Shown here piece by piece: positions 1 through 12,289 of a stretch of DNA of 64,000 bases; position 1 is the first letter of the stretch, and each line of letters begins with the position of its first letter. The notes below the pieces were generated by a model. It saw nothing but the letters and a program-made list of their open reading frames with translations, ran no database searches and had not been told where the DNA came from. This DNA is from Phragmites australis (taxonomy: Eukaryota > Streptophyta > Magnoliopsida > Poales > Poaceae): positions 2,738,001 to 2,802,000 of the forward strand of contig NC_084943.1 in the NCBI RefSeq assembly GCF_958298935.1, given 5' to 3'. Position numbers and translations under genes: made by a program.

Positions 1-101
1 GATAGTGCTAAAGCCAAAGGGGCTAACCTAGGGCAGCATCATACAGTGGCCTCAGGTTCGGTCTTTGTGCATGTCATGCTGCCAGTGAACCACGCGAAGA
101 A

Positions 102-2902
102 GTGCCAGGTGGAGGTGAAAGCTCTAAACTGCATGCTGGAGATGCTGGAAAGAAGAAGAAAGGGATCCTGTGCTGTCACATTTGCGGTTTTGTAGGTGAT
201 AATCTCAGATTTTTTCAAATTCCTACATATGGAGCTACAGTGCCAAAACCCTCCCCTAAGAAAGAGATAGCTATTGCTCTAATTCATATCAAGGAAGATG
301 TGGTTCCCATTGATCTAATCAAGGCTGAACTGGCTCGCCTCATCCCTGTAAAGTGAACGTGGCTTGTCCAGGAATATGGAGATGGGTTCATTGTCCCATT
401 TCCATGCAAAGTAGAATTTCAAAGAATGGTGGCGATCTGAGAAGTCAAAACGAACAAAGGGGAGGCAGTCCTGACTTTTCAGGAGCTAGTGGGATCACAA
501 GATAGAACCACACAATATCTGCAGAAGGTGTGGGTTAATGTGTACGGGGTTCCTTTTGAGATTAGGTCTTTCCTATCATTGTGGGCTATTGGAACTATTC
601 TAGGAGCCAACCAGAAAGTGGACATGAGATATACAAAGAGGACCGGTGTGGTTCGTATATTGGTCGATGTTCTGGATGCTAAAGGCATTCCCAATGCCAC
701 TGATATTGTGGTAGATAACGACGTGTATGAATTTTTTTTCAAGGTCCACAAGATTTTACAGGATGGTAAATGGGAGGACAATTTTGATAATGTCAATGAT
801 GATGAAGAACACCCACAGTAGGAGGATGAGGATATGAAATACAGAGATTCTAAAAGGCCTAAGAGCGACTCAGGAGTTGACAAAACTTTTCTATCAGATG
901 ATACACAGGGGGGAGATGCTATGCAAGAAGACGCTAAGAACAAGGAGCCCACAACTCAAGATGAACGTGCAAAGGAATTGAATGAAGAAATCCTAAGCAT
1001 GGTTGTGGAAAAATTTTTATTCGAGATGGTGGATAAAGTCCTTGCACAGGAGGGCATGACAATGGATGCAACAAATGACGTCCTAGGGCTTTGGATATAC
1101 ATTGCCCTGGTACGATGTTTGTTTTGTAGGGTTCGGTCAATGGACATACTGTCGCGAGATTGGAGGTCAATCATGTCTCTTTGTCATCCACTCACACCAA
1201 GGAGCTTGACTCGCTGGTGGGAACTGTCTAGTAGGCCATCGAGGATTCGGCCAATGGCGCAATAATGTACCAGGCAAGGGCTATGTTAGCTACTTGCTCA
1301 AGACAACAATTGCAACTTTTGTCCAAGCAACATGGGGTGCGGGCTAATATAAAAAATTCTGAGATGTTTGAAGCCTTGGTGGGGCTACCGTTGGAAGGCT
1401 TGGAGGAGGTATGTGCCAAGAAAGGGGCGCACTCGAAGGAGGTGATCTCCAGGGACATTTTCATAGTCGCAGGGATGACGATGGCTGCACAATGTCCAAG
1501 TAGCAGCAAGCTCAAGACTGTCGGTGATGAGGACTCAATGATCAATGCTAAGTGACTTGCAGCAAAGCGCAACTTAGAAGAAGGTACAAATAATTCATCC
1601 TTCCTTTCTTTATCTAACAATAATATTTCTTCAAACATCAAGAACTAAGGTGTGTCTATGGGTAGAGATGACAATATAATTAAGCAATCAATCATTTCTA
1701 TCAAGAACGTAGAAGCAGACCGATTATCTGTGGTAGCTAAATCACCTATATCGGCCTATGGAGTATAGGGCTACCCTGATAAAAGGGTCACCCAAGGAAT
1801 ATAAGAACCGAGGATGTGTATTTCCTAAAAACTAGTCGGTCACATGACCAGGATAGGAAGTCTCGTGACCAGTACGAGGCTTACGCAACCAGCCTCATTA
1901 GGACCTCGCATGAACCCGTGACTAGCCCTACTGGTCGCAGGGCCGAACCTGACACAAACTGTCCAATCACATTTATTGATATTTAATCAAGTGTTTTTTC
2001 CTTCTCCAGGCGCCTTCCCCTACGACCAAAGTTATGGACGGTGCAAAAGGGTAGTGTCATGTCCCGTGCCATTAAATGCTACGGGGTGGGACAGTGTAGA
2101 CCAACACGGCACCACACAACGGATGGGACGGTGTTAGCCGGCTAGTCAGGCAAGTTGATAACTCCACATACAACGGTAGCCAGAGCACCCGGATGAGATG
2201 CCGTGACGGCCAATGTATCAAACCCTCAGGGCAAGTGGGCACACTTTATTCTCTGTAATGATGGCTTGGGTTAAATATTAGGATGAGCAAGAGTCATCTG
2301 TTTGGACCCATGTGTAAGTTCTCTTCGTCCCTCTTATATAAAGGGATGAGGACCCCGTTTGTAAGAGAAGAGGAAAAAAGCCCGACAACCAGCTAGAACA
2401 CCCTCTGTAACCCACTCAGATCCTTTATAAATAAAACACACATGATGTAGGGTTATTATCCTCCGAGAGGCCCGAACTTGTATAACTCCTCGTGTCTCAG
2501 AGTTTATCACACACACAATTCATCCTGTGCTTCACCGAATGCTGGCTCATCAACTCCCTGTATTCCCGAAATGTCGTTCACGCACCCACTGTCCAACATA
2601 CTCTGGAATCACTATCATGGATTAACTGTCAACAACCTAGTTCTAAGTGTAGAAACAAAAAAGATTGCAAATCTCATGATCCGTATAATGAAGATGATGA
2701 GGATGATACAGATGGACTTGATTCTACCCTCAGTCACATTTGTCATGATTTAACTGAGGTCCTCAATGATGAGGATATGGACCACGTTTGCAATACTCTA
2801 AACATGGTCCCTAGAAAGAAAAAGTCCGACTTTCCTAAGAACAAAGGTAAGGTTACTCGCCAGCCTAAGAAACCAAATACTCCATCCAGAGTACATATAT
2901 GA
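102..2902 (+). pseudogene. LINE ORF1 remnant (zinc knuckle / DUF4283-type protein)
   Basis: Segments at 102-356, 489-821, 834-1555, about 1580-1728 and 2612-2902 read as one ORF1-like protein with frameshifts between them. Visible features are a CxxCGxxxD knuckle-like motif near 168-200, a block typical of the plant LINE ORF1 RNA-binding region (VWVNVYGVPF near 530-560), an acidic stretch, and a basic C-terminus rich in Lys and Arg. Plant LINE ORF1 proteins bind the element RNA and help form the RNP; that role is family knowledge. The reading passes from 1728 directly to 2612 in frame when the solo LTR is ignored. No single open frame survives, so no product is expected. Confidence 0.8.
1729..2611 (+). 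mobile_element. Solo LTR 1 inside LINE ORF1 (883 bp, 5-bp target duplication)
   Basis: The segment starts with TG and ends with CA. It is flanked by TTATC at 1724-1728 and CTATC at 2612-2616, a 5-bp duplication with one mismatch. LINE ORF1 reading continues across the two flanks. Inside there is a TATA-like box near 2335 (CTTATATAAAGGG) followed by a conserved LTR-like downstream block (GTAGGG.TATTAT near 2446) that is shared with the LTR at 4442-5139, although the two are clearly diverged. No internal coding region is present, so it is a solo LTR left by LTR-LTR recombination. It probably belongs to a Ty3/gypsy family; the exact family cannot be named here. Confidence 0.78.
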
Positions 2903-4441
2903 TGAAAGGTATCTTTTAGAACAGCAGAGGTCTAGAAGACTTGGCTAAACAGTAAAAGAACAACATCTTGATTTCCTCGCTATTATGAAAACATGTAGAA
3001 GCACTTTTCCCGCTTCAACCCTTAATCACTTTTGCGGTGGTTTAGATAATTTGTGGCATGTTATGCCACCGCGAGGAAGATCGAGGGGGGGGTGATTATT
3101 TGTGTTAATGCTTCTATTTTTGACATTGGCCCCATAGTTGAAGGGGATTTTTACTCTAAATTCCTTTTAAAGAACAGAGAAGATGGATTCACTTGGACAT
3201 TATATGTGATCTACGGACCAGCCCAAGAGGAATCTAAAGCGGAATTTCCCATTGAAATTGCTCATGTATGTAGTTTGGATACCAACCCAATGATCATAGG
3301 GGAGGGGGGAGGATTTCAACATTATGAGATGCCCTAAGGATAAAAATAATGACAATTTCGATCCTCGGTGGCCCCGTTTATTCAATGCAATAATCGACAC
3401 ATTGAATTTACAGGATATTGACATGATTGAAAGATAATATACTTGGGCAAATTAACTAGATACACCAACTTTTGAGAAACTTGATTGAATTCTCATGAGC
3501 ACTGAGTGAGAATCCAAGTACCAAAAAGTCAAGTTCGAGGCACTTGATCGGTCCTGATCTGACCATACCCCTTTATTGCTCAGCACTGGGCTAGTCTCCA
3601 TTATGGTACACAACCCCTATTTAAATTCGAATTAGGGTGGTTGATTCGCGATGGTTTATTTGAAATGGTGACCAACGTATGACAAAATGAGCATAGAGGG
3701 AATAATGCATAAAATTAGAAACCCTTCGATAGTACTTGAGAGGTTGTGCCAAACATACTTCTGGAATTCTCAAGAAAGAAAAGCAAAAACTCACCATAAT
3801 GATAAACGAGCTAGATAAAAGGGCAGGAAATAATCCTTTAACACCTAATGACATAGCATTGAAGCATTACCTTAATGAAAAGTTAGCTCATATGCAAAGA
3901 GAAAAAGAGCTCAAATGATACCAAGAGCTAAGACCAAACAACTACTGAAGGGAGATAATAATACTAAATATTTTCATTCAGTGGCCAGTGGTAAAAATAG
4001 AAAGACAAGAATATACAAGTTGAAACAAGAGGATGGACACGTAATTGGAGAGGCCAATCTTAAAAAAATATCGTAAAGTATTATAATGGCCTATTTGGCA
4101 AACCAAAGCATAATAATTTTGCGATGGATGAATCATTAACTAGTGATATTTCTCAAGTGAAAGTGAAAATGAGATCCTTACTGCCCCTTTTGTAGAGGAG
4201 GAGGTAAAGAGGGCAATTTTATAAATGGAACATAATAAAGCTCCAGGCCTTGATGGTTTTCCTATTGAATTTTACCAAGTGTTCTGGGAAATCATCAAAG
4301 ATGATCTCAGGGCCTTATTCAAGGACATTCGCCAAGGGATTATCTATTTTTAGTCTGAACTTTAGTGTCATTACCTTGATTCCTAAAAAGAGTAATGCGC
4401 TAAGGATTCAAGAATATCGTCTGATATGCCTCCTTAATGTT

Positions 4442-5139
4442 TGTCAGTGTAATAGGTAAGGGAGTGCCGCACCTGGTGGGTCCCACGCTGTCACGTGCCA
4501 ACCAGCGGGCGAACAGGACAGGGCTCCTGTGACCAGTTCCCTAGTCGCAGAGCAAAACCCTGCAACCAGCCCTTACTGGTCGCAGAGCAGGAACTCACCT
4601 AACCAATCGAATCACGTTTAATGTCATCCACTCGAGTGTTTTCCTTCCCCATGCACTCCCTTTTGGCAAGCAAGATCATGGGCAGGTGTGGTGTGCAGTG
4701 ACCCGTCCCACAACATTTAATGCTACGGGATGACCTCGCAGGAGAGTGTGATGGCGTTCGGTGGATGGGACAAGGCGTGTCAGACGACCATAGCAGGACA
4801 GGCATGACTATCCGTCGCTATGATAGGGTAGGGGTATTTGGCTTCGTCAGGCATAGGTCCACCACAGAGTTTGGCACGTTCCATTTGTATGTACACCTTT
4901 TCCCCTTGTATATAAAGGGGGAGGACCTGATTTGTAAATACACGAAATACATTCTCTAACAAGTTCATCCAATCCATAAGAAAATACACAGGAAGTAGGG
5001 CTATTATCCCACGGGAGGCCTAAACTTGAATAAAATCCTCGTGTTCTTGAGTCCATTAGATCCAACCCCAAGAAACATTGATCAACACGCCCATCGACCT
5101 ATACACCCCAGACTCATTATCAAGGAATATCCCCTGACA
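4442..5139 (+). mobile_element. Solo LTR 2 inside LINE reverse transcriptase (698 bp, perfect 5-bp target duplication)
   Basis: The element begins TGTCAG and ends CTGACA, a perfect 6-bp terminal inversion. It is flanked on both sides by ATGTT (4437-4441 and 5140-5144). LINE reading resumes across the junction (ICLLNV before, SFKIFTKV after). A TATA-like box lies near 4905 (TTGTATATAAAGGG). The downstream GTAGGGCTATTAT block near 4996 is shared with solo LTR 1, so both belong to related families. There is no internal region, hence a solo LTR. Confidence 0.9.
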
Positions 5140-6545
5140 ATGTTAGCTTTAAAATTTTCACTAAAGTTGCCACTAATCGGATCGGTATAGTTGTTGAAAA
5201 AGTAATTAGCCCCCACACAAATGGCATTCATGTCTGGTTAAAACATAATGAAAGGAGTGATAATACTCAATGAGACTATTCATGAGTTGCATAGGAAAAT
5301 ACAAAATGGTGTGATCTTGAAAATTGATTTTGAGAAAACATATGACAAGGTTAAATTGTCCGTTCTCTAGTAGATATTGAGAATGAAAGGATTTTTGGCA
5401 CAATGATGTGACTGGATCTACTGCTTTATGTCTAGCGGTCATGTAGAAATTAAGGTTAATGATGAAGTAGAACCTTATTTCTAAACACAAAAAGGACTAA
5501 GACAAGGAGGCCCCTATCGCTCATCCTTTTCAATATTTTAGTAGATATGTTTGTAGTATTAATATCTAGAGCAAAAGGGATGGACAAATCACTGGAGTTG
5601 TTCCACACCTGGTAGATGATGGCTTATCTATTCTGCAATATGAAGATGACACCATAATTTTCATGGATCATAACCTTGAGCAAGAAAAAAATATGGAACT
5701 CTTGCTATCTGTGTTTGAACAACTATCTGGGCTTAATATTAAATTTTATAAAAGTGAGATCTTTTGTTATGGGGCTGTTAAACAATGTGAAGATCAATAC
5801 ACATAATTATTTGGATGTGATATTGGATGTTTGCCCTTTAGATATCTTGGCATTCCATGATTCATAGGAAGCTAAGAAATAGTGATTTGAAGGGGGTTGT
5901 AGAAAAGTTTGAGAGTAAACTGAGCAGTTGGAAGGGGAAACTTATGTCTACTGGAGGTCGATTAATACTTCTAAACTCAGTACTAAGTTGTCTTCCCGTA
6001 TTCATGATGTCCTTCTTTGGAGTCCCTCAGGGTGTGCTAAAAAGATTGGATTATCTTCAGTCCCGGTTTTTTTTGGCAAGGGAATAACCATAAAAAGAAA
6101 TATCGGCTAGCTCGATGGGACATCCTATTCTAACTAAAATACCAAGGTGGATTAGGCATTGCAAATCTCTTGGTTAAGAATATTTGCCTTCTCAGCAAGT
6201 GCTTTTTAGACTGCTTAATGAGGATAAGGGTATGAGAACAACTGCTCAGAAATAAATAACTAGGCGGCAAATCTCTCACACTGGTAGAGGGAAAATCATG
6301 AGATTCTCACTTCTTACCTGGACTCATGAAAGTGAAACATGAATTCCTCTTATGGGGATCTTTCTAGATTAAGGATGGATGTCATACTAGATTCTGGATT
6401 CTGGTATGGTACTTGGTTGAGTAATACCCCTATGAGTGAGCAGTATCTGACACTATATAAGGTGGTTAGAAGGAAACAAACCACAGTGGTGGAATGATGA
6501 GAGTTTGCCCGATCTGTCGAATGTAATATGATAAGTCGATTGTTG

Positions 6546-7165
6546 GAGTTTCGACATTGATAATCCAAAGGCTCTAACCAGTACAGATCGAGAACCCTCA
6601 CAACCACTACATCACTACTTTGTGATTATCAACCATGCTAAGACACGGTTGACCTCGCCAAGAAGAATTTTCCTACAAGAGAATCAAGAACACAAGTAAG
6701 AACATGTAGATGCAATCTGAATATTACTTATTACTAATGAATTACTCGAGTTAGGGTTCTACAAACCGATATACGACGAAACTATCTAAAACAAATTAAT
6801 CTAAGTAAAACTCTAGCCTAAACTACGATGGGTACTGTATATTTATAGGGGGTGTGAGGAGGTCGACTTAGTGTTGTGCAACTATGGAAGGAGGCGTACA
6901 CAACCTGGATTCCAACCCTGACATGGTTACAAGACCTGACAAGGCCCACAACAAATGCATCACCTTATTTTATCGACTCTGACTAATCTATAAGGAATCT
7001 AAGGTTGATACCAGATCCATTGAAAAGGTCTCATCATAATCTTTCCACAAAGTCCAAGAACATCTTAATTGGACTCCGTATGTAAAAATTATGCTCGTTT
7101 TACTAACATGTTATCCTGAGACTCGAGTAGACTTCGAAGTTCGACTAGAGCTCGACTTTGAATCC
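6546..7165. mobile_element. Unclassified insertion in the 3' half of the LINE
   Basis: LINE-like reading fades near 6540 and resumes near 7165 with a Cys-rich segment leading into the zf-RVT motif. The intervening 0.6 kb has no coding similarity I recognise. It contains a TATA-like stretch near 6836-6846 and a repetitive CGA-rich tract at 7120-7165. It may be another LTR or a DNA element. I could not find a target duplication, and some LINE sequence may have been lost here, so the borders are approximate. Confidence 0.35.
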
Positions 7166-7600
7166 GAGTAGACTTTGCCTTCTGCAACCATAATGAAAAC
7201 ATACAGCATCTATTCTTTGAGTGTCATTTTACTACGTGTATTTGGTATATAATCACTATTATCTTGGGAATCCAAAAACCTAGCGGTATGTGCCATATGA
7301 TAGAAAATTGGTTAACGACAAGGGGAGCTACTACTAAACCACGACTTCTAGTGGAGGTAGCTGTTATTTTTTGGTTTATATGGCTCTGCTGTAATGATAT
7401 TGTTTTTTTTTAAAAACCTACTATAACTTTGATACAGGTAATTTTTAGAGCAACATATTAATTGTATTTCTGGAGATTTCTACAAAAGAAAACATAAAGA
7501 GAATATATTATGAAGGATTGGAGGTGGGTAGCCATATAAATTTTTCTCAGAATGGGTGGTCGTATAATCATAGACTATATGATTAATATTATTTTTTATT

Positions 7601-8617
7601 TTTTCTTATTTTCTTCGTTTCGTTACGTAATAATAAATCCAGACTATATGCATCGAAAAATCTCAGAGTTGACCTTAGGGACGAAAGGCTACCCAAAATC
7701 TCAGATCAGACGCGGCTAAATCTAGCACTAGTTAGCCATTATGCTGTACGGTAGTGTAATAATATTATTGCTAGTACGTCATTTGTAACATGCATGTCGA
7801 GGTTACAGCTTAGTAGGATTCCTCTCATCCTAGCATGCATGAAAGAGGGAAATGGAGGGGCTCGATCGACGTGGATGTCTGTATTGTTTTCTAGACATTA
7901 ACTTTTTTATCGATATAGTGGTATAAAAGAATAACCTTTTTTTAGATAATGATAAAAGAATCACTAGTCAGCTATAGATTACAAAGCAAGAGAAAACGAC
8001 AGAGAGTAGAAGTAGGTATCCGTTTATCCCATGCATATGAATATTCACGGCAAAGACAGGAAACCTGACACGTATGGATCGATGCAGTAGGTTAATTACG
8101 ACTGCCTACCTATGCATAATGCCACGACAAGAGCTAGAAGTATATGCTTTAATAATAATATAATCTAGTACAAGGCAATAGGTAGCTAGAGACAAGTTTG
8201 CTGTACATCCGTCGTGCAGTCGTGCATGTGTAAGGAGAGTGGGCATCCACTTGTCGTTCTGTGGCATGTGCAAGTGAGAGGGTGACACATGTATGATGGT
8301 CTGAAGTGCACTAGCAATTAGATGTAGACTCAACAACGGCGACCCCCTATTTTATCCAGAATTGTTTCCGGTTTAGATGACAGAATAAATTCGCGTTAGA
8401 GCTAAACTACCAAACCGTATCAATCTAGGAGTGTACTGCTTTATATCAACATAAAAGGTCTTAGCCCCATGCATCAATCTCTCTTAATAATAATAGTACC
8501 AAAAAAAGGTAAAACAAGGCACCTTTTCCATTCTGTACTGACTATCCGAGCCATGCATGCTTAATAATTCTGCAGGGGAAAAGAAGGCACGACAATTGAT
8601 CTTCTAACCGGATGTCT
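7601..8617. other. AT-rich spacer without recognisable gene
   Basis: About 1 kb between the LINE end and the CACTA element. Short open frames exist on both strands but show no family similarity or codon bias. Several ATGCATG and CATGCATG palindromes occur. I see no gene, RNA or complete mobile element. Confidence 0.5.
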
Positions 8618-9808
8618 CACTGCTAAAAACGTTAATTCTAGTCGGTTAGTAATCATTATTGTAGTCGATTTTTAAACCGACTAACGTTTAATTCTAGTTG
8701 GTTTGTAACCCTTATTGTAGTCGGTTTTCAAACTGGCTAAAACAAAGCAATTATGATAATCTATGAATATCATGGTCGGTGCCGGTACCAACTGTAAAAA
8801 ACATTATCACAGTCGGTTCCAATAAGAAACCAATTGTGATGTTCATTTTCAAGTGAAAAATACAAAATACAATAATTCTGAAATGCATCTTATTATACAT
8901 TACATGTTTATATCTTTTAGATATGATCCATGCATATCGTTTCCACTTCAATTGGGATCAAATAAAAACCAGTTCATGAAAGAATACCAATAGTTCAATA
9001 TTCTAAATAATATACTAGTGCCATTATGAATAGTATATAGGTATACTGGTCACAGATGATAGACACATTGGCTAATGATCAACATTTGTCCTTAGCTCAA
9101 CATTCTAAATAATATACAAAGACCCGTCATAAATCCGGTGCTGATGTTGAGGTAGAAAGATAGTATATCATGTGTTGTACCTTTATGTTCTTGATGGATA
9201 TTTTAACTTGTTTCATTCGTCGAGCAATTGTTGAGAAGAGGAGGACCACAAAGCCCAGGATGTGCCAATATCATCTGGAATTGTAAGATAGTTGTTGGCT
9301 AATTATCAACAGTTTCCATAGCTCAATATTCTAAATAACTATCAACAGCTTGCGATGATATGCAGCAATGATAGTAATTGAAAATTTTCTATTCAATGCA
9401 TTTTCTATAGCATTGGACAATTCACCCTAAATATACCATTTGATGCTCAACAATATAGGGAGAGAATTGGACACATGGATTACCACCTTACCGGGTACAG
9501 AATGAACAAATAGCAACCCAGAGTTACAATGACTGCAAAGAAGTAAGCATTTCCACCATTGGTTTCAGTTGGATAGCAGTAAAATTTCAGTTTTTGTTGA
9601 TAACAATTCACTGATAACAATTTCAATAGATGAAAAAATTCCACGACAATCATACATGTCTCACAATTTTTTTATCCTAAGCATCAATCACAATGATGTG
9701 ACATACTAACCGATTTCAAGGATTTCTCACCGAGCGACATGTAAAACAGAGGGGTCTTCGGTAGCTTCAATTCAAGGACTCGCCGAGCTCAAGATGAACC
9801 GATGCGTG

Positions 9809-10220
9809 AAGGGGTGGTTGTCAATGATGAAGGCACCGCCACTCAGGTGGTCATCGATGGCAAAGGCACCGCTGCTCAGGTGCTCATGGGCTCAGGCTTC
9901 AGGAGAGGATGGCGAACGGTGCACTCATAGGCTCAAGCTCTGACAGAAGAAAGCATACAATGCATTCATGGGCTCAAGCTCTGGGAGTGGAAGGCGGATG
10001 GCGCACTCTGTGGGCTCGAGCTCCCGAAGAAGACGGTGGACGGCGCGCTCATGGGCTCGAGTTTTGGGTAAAGACGGTGGATGGCGCGCTAGTGGGTTCG
10101 AGTTCCAGGAGAAGAGAAGGCGGATCCGGTGACAGGCTCGAGCTCGGAGGACGGCGGCGGATCCAGAGGACGGTGGATCCGGTAGCAAACTCGAGCTCTC
10201 AGGACAACGACGGTGGATCC
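9809..10220. repeat. GC-rich imperfect tandem repeats inside the CACTA element
   Basis: Phrases of the type GGCTCGAGCTC and GGATGGCGCGCT recur every few tens of bases, first with a roughly 31-base spacing and then with longer units. An open frame of 152 codons at 9909-10367 is a by-product of the repeats. Its protein is repetitive (GALVGSSS-like blocks) and matches no family I know. Confidence 0.5.
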
Positions 10221-10549
10221 GGTGGTGGGAACCCTAGCTCGGAGGCGGCGGTGGTGAAGAGATTATATGAAGGATCGGTGGGTAACCTAGCTCAGATGGT
10301 TCGGCATGGCCTGTATAGGCAAAAGTACCGAGCTGCATGTGAACAACTACAACCTCAACCCGGTTGACTGCCTCGTTCGCCTCGTGTCGTCGGAGGAGCT
10401 CACCAACTTCAACAGCGGCTGGATCGGAGTAACATTCAATCAAACTTATATTATCAAAAGTACTTCCAGAGTTCAGAGTAATTACAACCAAAAGGAGACT
10501 CCCGCTCGGATTGCAAAAGGAGAGACAAACTGATTAACATGATTTTAAA

Positions 10550-10837
10550 CTAGTAATATAATACCACTAATGTACACACTATGCGCGCCTCCCATCGGTC
10601 AGTCTTCATCGTCATCCCTGTCGGCCAATCTTCATCGTTGTCCACGTCACTTTCAACAATGATTGGGTTGTCATGGTTACTGGAGTCATGGCCCTCCGTC
10701 CTCCCGCTGCCCGCCTGCTCCTCACTACCAGTGTGCTCCGCTCTATTGTCGTCATCGCCTTCTTCCTCGTCATCCACCTCTTCGGATGGTGCTTCTTCCT
10801 TGGAGCCTTTGTCCTCGTCCTCCTCCTCTGAGCCCAC
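10550..10837 (-). other. Acidic open frame within the CACTA element
   Basis: A minus-strand frame of 95 codons is dominated by Glu, Asp and Ser (for example SEEVDDEEEGDDD). Such acidic tracts occur in nuclear proteins and also arise from simple repeats inside grass CACTA elements. No catalytic or structural domain is visible, and no splice context supports it as a gene. It could be a captured exon fragment; I do not assign a function. Confidence 0.25.
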
Positions 10838-11454
10838 TACAATACGACGTCTCTTAGGGGAGGATCCTCCGCGATGAAGCTCTCCCAGTCCACATCACAG
10901 GGAGACAAGGACTGGTCATCTCCGTTGGATGAGAGGGACCAATCCGAGGTTGCCAGTGCTGGCTCCTCCTCATCCAACGAGTATGACGGTGGGGGTTAGC
11001 GGAGTTGCTAGAGATGGATACCGATTTTCAGCCATGATCGCAACTTGGAGGAGCAGGAGGGATAGGCGAAAGGTCGTTGCTCGGGGAATGACGATGGCCG
11101 AGTAAGGCAAAAAGGTTGCTGCTCTAGGAAGGTGAAAGGCCGTTGCCCAGGAAAGAGGTACAACTATTATCCTAGTCGGTTCGTAAGTGAAACTGACTGG
11201 AATATTATTATCCTAGTCAATCGATGAAAACACCAATTGAGATAATCACCGCATTATCTCATTTAGTTGTTTACACCAACCGACTAGGATAATACATTTT
11301 TAATCGATTGAAATAATCTAAAAATATTTTCAACTAACTGGAATAATCTGAAGATCCGTAGAGTGAAAAACCAATTGAGTTAACTTTTTTACGGTCGTTT
11401 TCATGACGGTTCATTTAAAAAACGATTGGAAGTAACATATTTGCAGTAGTGTCT

Positions 11455-12030
11455 TGTCTGCTATGGATCAGTTTTTGCAGTGCATGAGATCCAGAAGCGT
11501 TACAAACAAACAGTAAAGAAGGTTGCTGCCATGCGTGCGTGCACCTGCGATTGCTCTCGCCCGGAAAGTCTTCCCAAGGTCTGAAGCCTAATATGCATGA
11601 ATGGCATGCCAATCAAGTATAACCGACCTCCACCGTCAAATAAGCTGCCGACAGCGTTAGTTTCGAAGTGAACTCCATAAAACTACGCGAAGTCTCCAAA
11701 TACTATTCAATGTCAAATTCGATCCACCACTTGGTCACCCACATGCCACATGCATGGCCATGTGAGTCACGACCGACCTGTCACCTCTTGTACTGCATAA
11801 AGCGCATATGCGGTTATGTTCTAATTAAACTCTTTTACTTAATCAGCAGCCTAAGTATCCTTACGCGTGCAATTAAGGATGACAATAGATCAGATCTGAT
11901 CGAGGTGGAGTAAAATTATATCCGACTGAAAACCCACTAGCATTAGCCTAGTCGGAACTCAAAATTAACGGTGAACACTGCACCCGTCGGGTTTTTTTAG
12001 CTATAGCATTCCTGTGAACAACAATAATAC
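11455..12030. other. Spacer without recognisable feature
   Basis: About 0.58 kb between the CACTA element and the Stowaway MITE. Short open frames on both strands lack any recognisable domain. Nothing else is seen. Confidence 0.45.
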
Positions 12031-12032
12031 TA

Positions 12033-12287
12033 TTCTCTCTGATTGCAAAGGTAGGTCGTTTTAGCCTCCTTAACTAATCTCTAAATATAAGTTATTCTCA
12101 AACTTCTATTTATTTTTTTCTCTTTTATTCTCTTCTTCTCCTTGTTTAATAAATACTATCACTCTTACAAATGAATGAGTTATCTTTTTCTAATGCAGAA
12201 TAAATAAAGGGCAACAAGGTCATTTGATCTACTTTCTTAATTCTTATGCATAAGTCTAAAACGATTTACATTTGCAATCGGAGGGAA
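12033..12287. mobile_element. Stowaway-type MITE (255 bp)
   Basis: The left end reads TTCTCTCTGATTGCAAAGG and the right end in reverse complement reads TTCCCTCCGATTGCAAATG. The inverted similarity continues to the shared CGTTTTAG about 30 bases in. TA dinucleotides flank both ends (12031-12032, 12288-12289), the target of Tc1/mariner-derived Stowaway elements. The interior is AT rich and non-coding. It would be mobilised in trans by a mariner-like transposase. Confidence 0.85.
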
Positions 12288-12289
12288 TA

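Larger units (their letters stand above)
3050..7575 (+). pseudogene. LINE ORF2 remnant (endonuclease, reverse transcriptase, zf-RVT)
   Basis: Translation of about 2900-3440 resembles the N-terminal AP-like endonuclease (phrases such as EQHLDFLAI and WTLYVIYGPAQEE). The linker at 3736-3918 is helical and Lys/Glu rich. Reverse transcriptase blocks follow: NKAPGLDGFPIEFYQ near 4235-4275, VITLIPKK near 4370, then after the solo LTR FKIFTKVATNRI, LKIDFEKTYDKV near 5320 and SGLNIKFYKSE near 5730. The block at 5857-6087 (LSSWKGKLMSTGGRLILLNSVL) is the typical post-RT segment. The zf-RVT motif (QHLFFECHF) is at about 7200-7230. Many frameshifts and stops are present. The protein would nick the target and reverse transcribe LINE RNA; this copy cannot. 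Confidence 0.85.
1..7600 (+). mobile_element. Decayed plant LINE (non-LTR retrotransposon), nested with later insertions
   Basis: The + strand carries, in order, a CCHC-type knuckle, an ORF1 domain of the DUF4283 kind, an endonuclease segment, reverse transcriptase blocks, and a zf-RVT segment with a LINE-like C-terminal tail ending near 7575. This order is diagnostic for plant L1-type LINEs. The 5' end lies outside the window and the 3' end is placed near 7600 where coding similarity stops; no clear poly(A) tail is visible. The coding frame is broken by many stops and frameshifts and by three insertions (1729-2611, 4442-5139 and about 6546-7165). Removing the first two restores a continuous reading of LINE protein across each junction, so they are later insertions. 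The copy is certainly dead. Confidence 0.88.
8618..11451. mobile_element. Non-autonomous CACTA transposon (2.83 kb, TCT target duplication)
   Basis: The left end reads CACTGCTAAAAACG. The right end read in reverse complement starts CACTACTGCAAATATG. The 3-bp target duplication TCT is present at 8615-8617 and 11452-11454, as expected for CACTA elements. Both sub-terminal regions carry repeated AGTCGGTT/AACCGACT motifs in both orientations (8638-8740 and 11160-11350), the usual transposase-binding arrays. A phrase near CTCAATATTCTAAATAA recurs about 8993, 9099 and 9323. No transposase is visible. The interior has GC-rich imperfect tandem repeats at about 9809-10220 and a minus-strand acidic frame (10550-10837), either internal filler or captured host sequence. 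It needs transposase from an autonomous relative. Confidence 0.88.

Noticed and set aside
9909..10367. 152-codon open frame on the + strand
   Set aside because: It lies inside a GC-rich tandem repeat within the CACTA element and has no domain; it is a by-product of the repeat.
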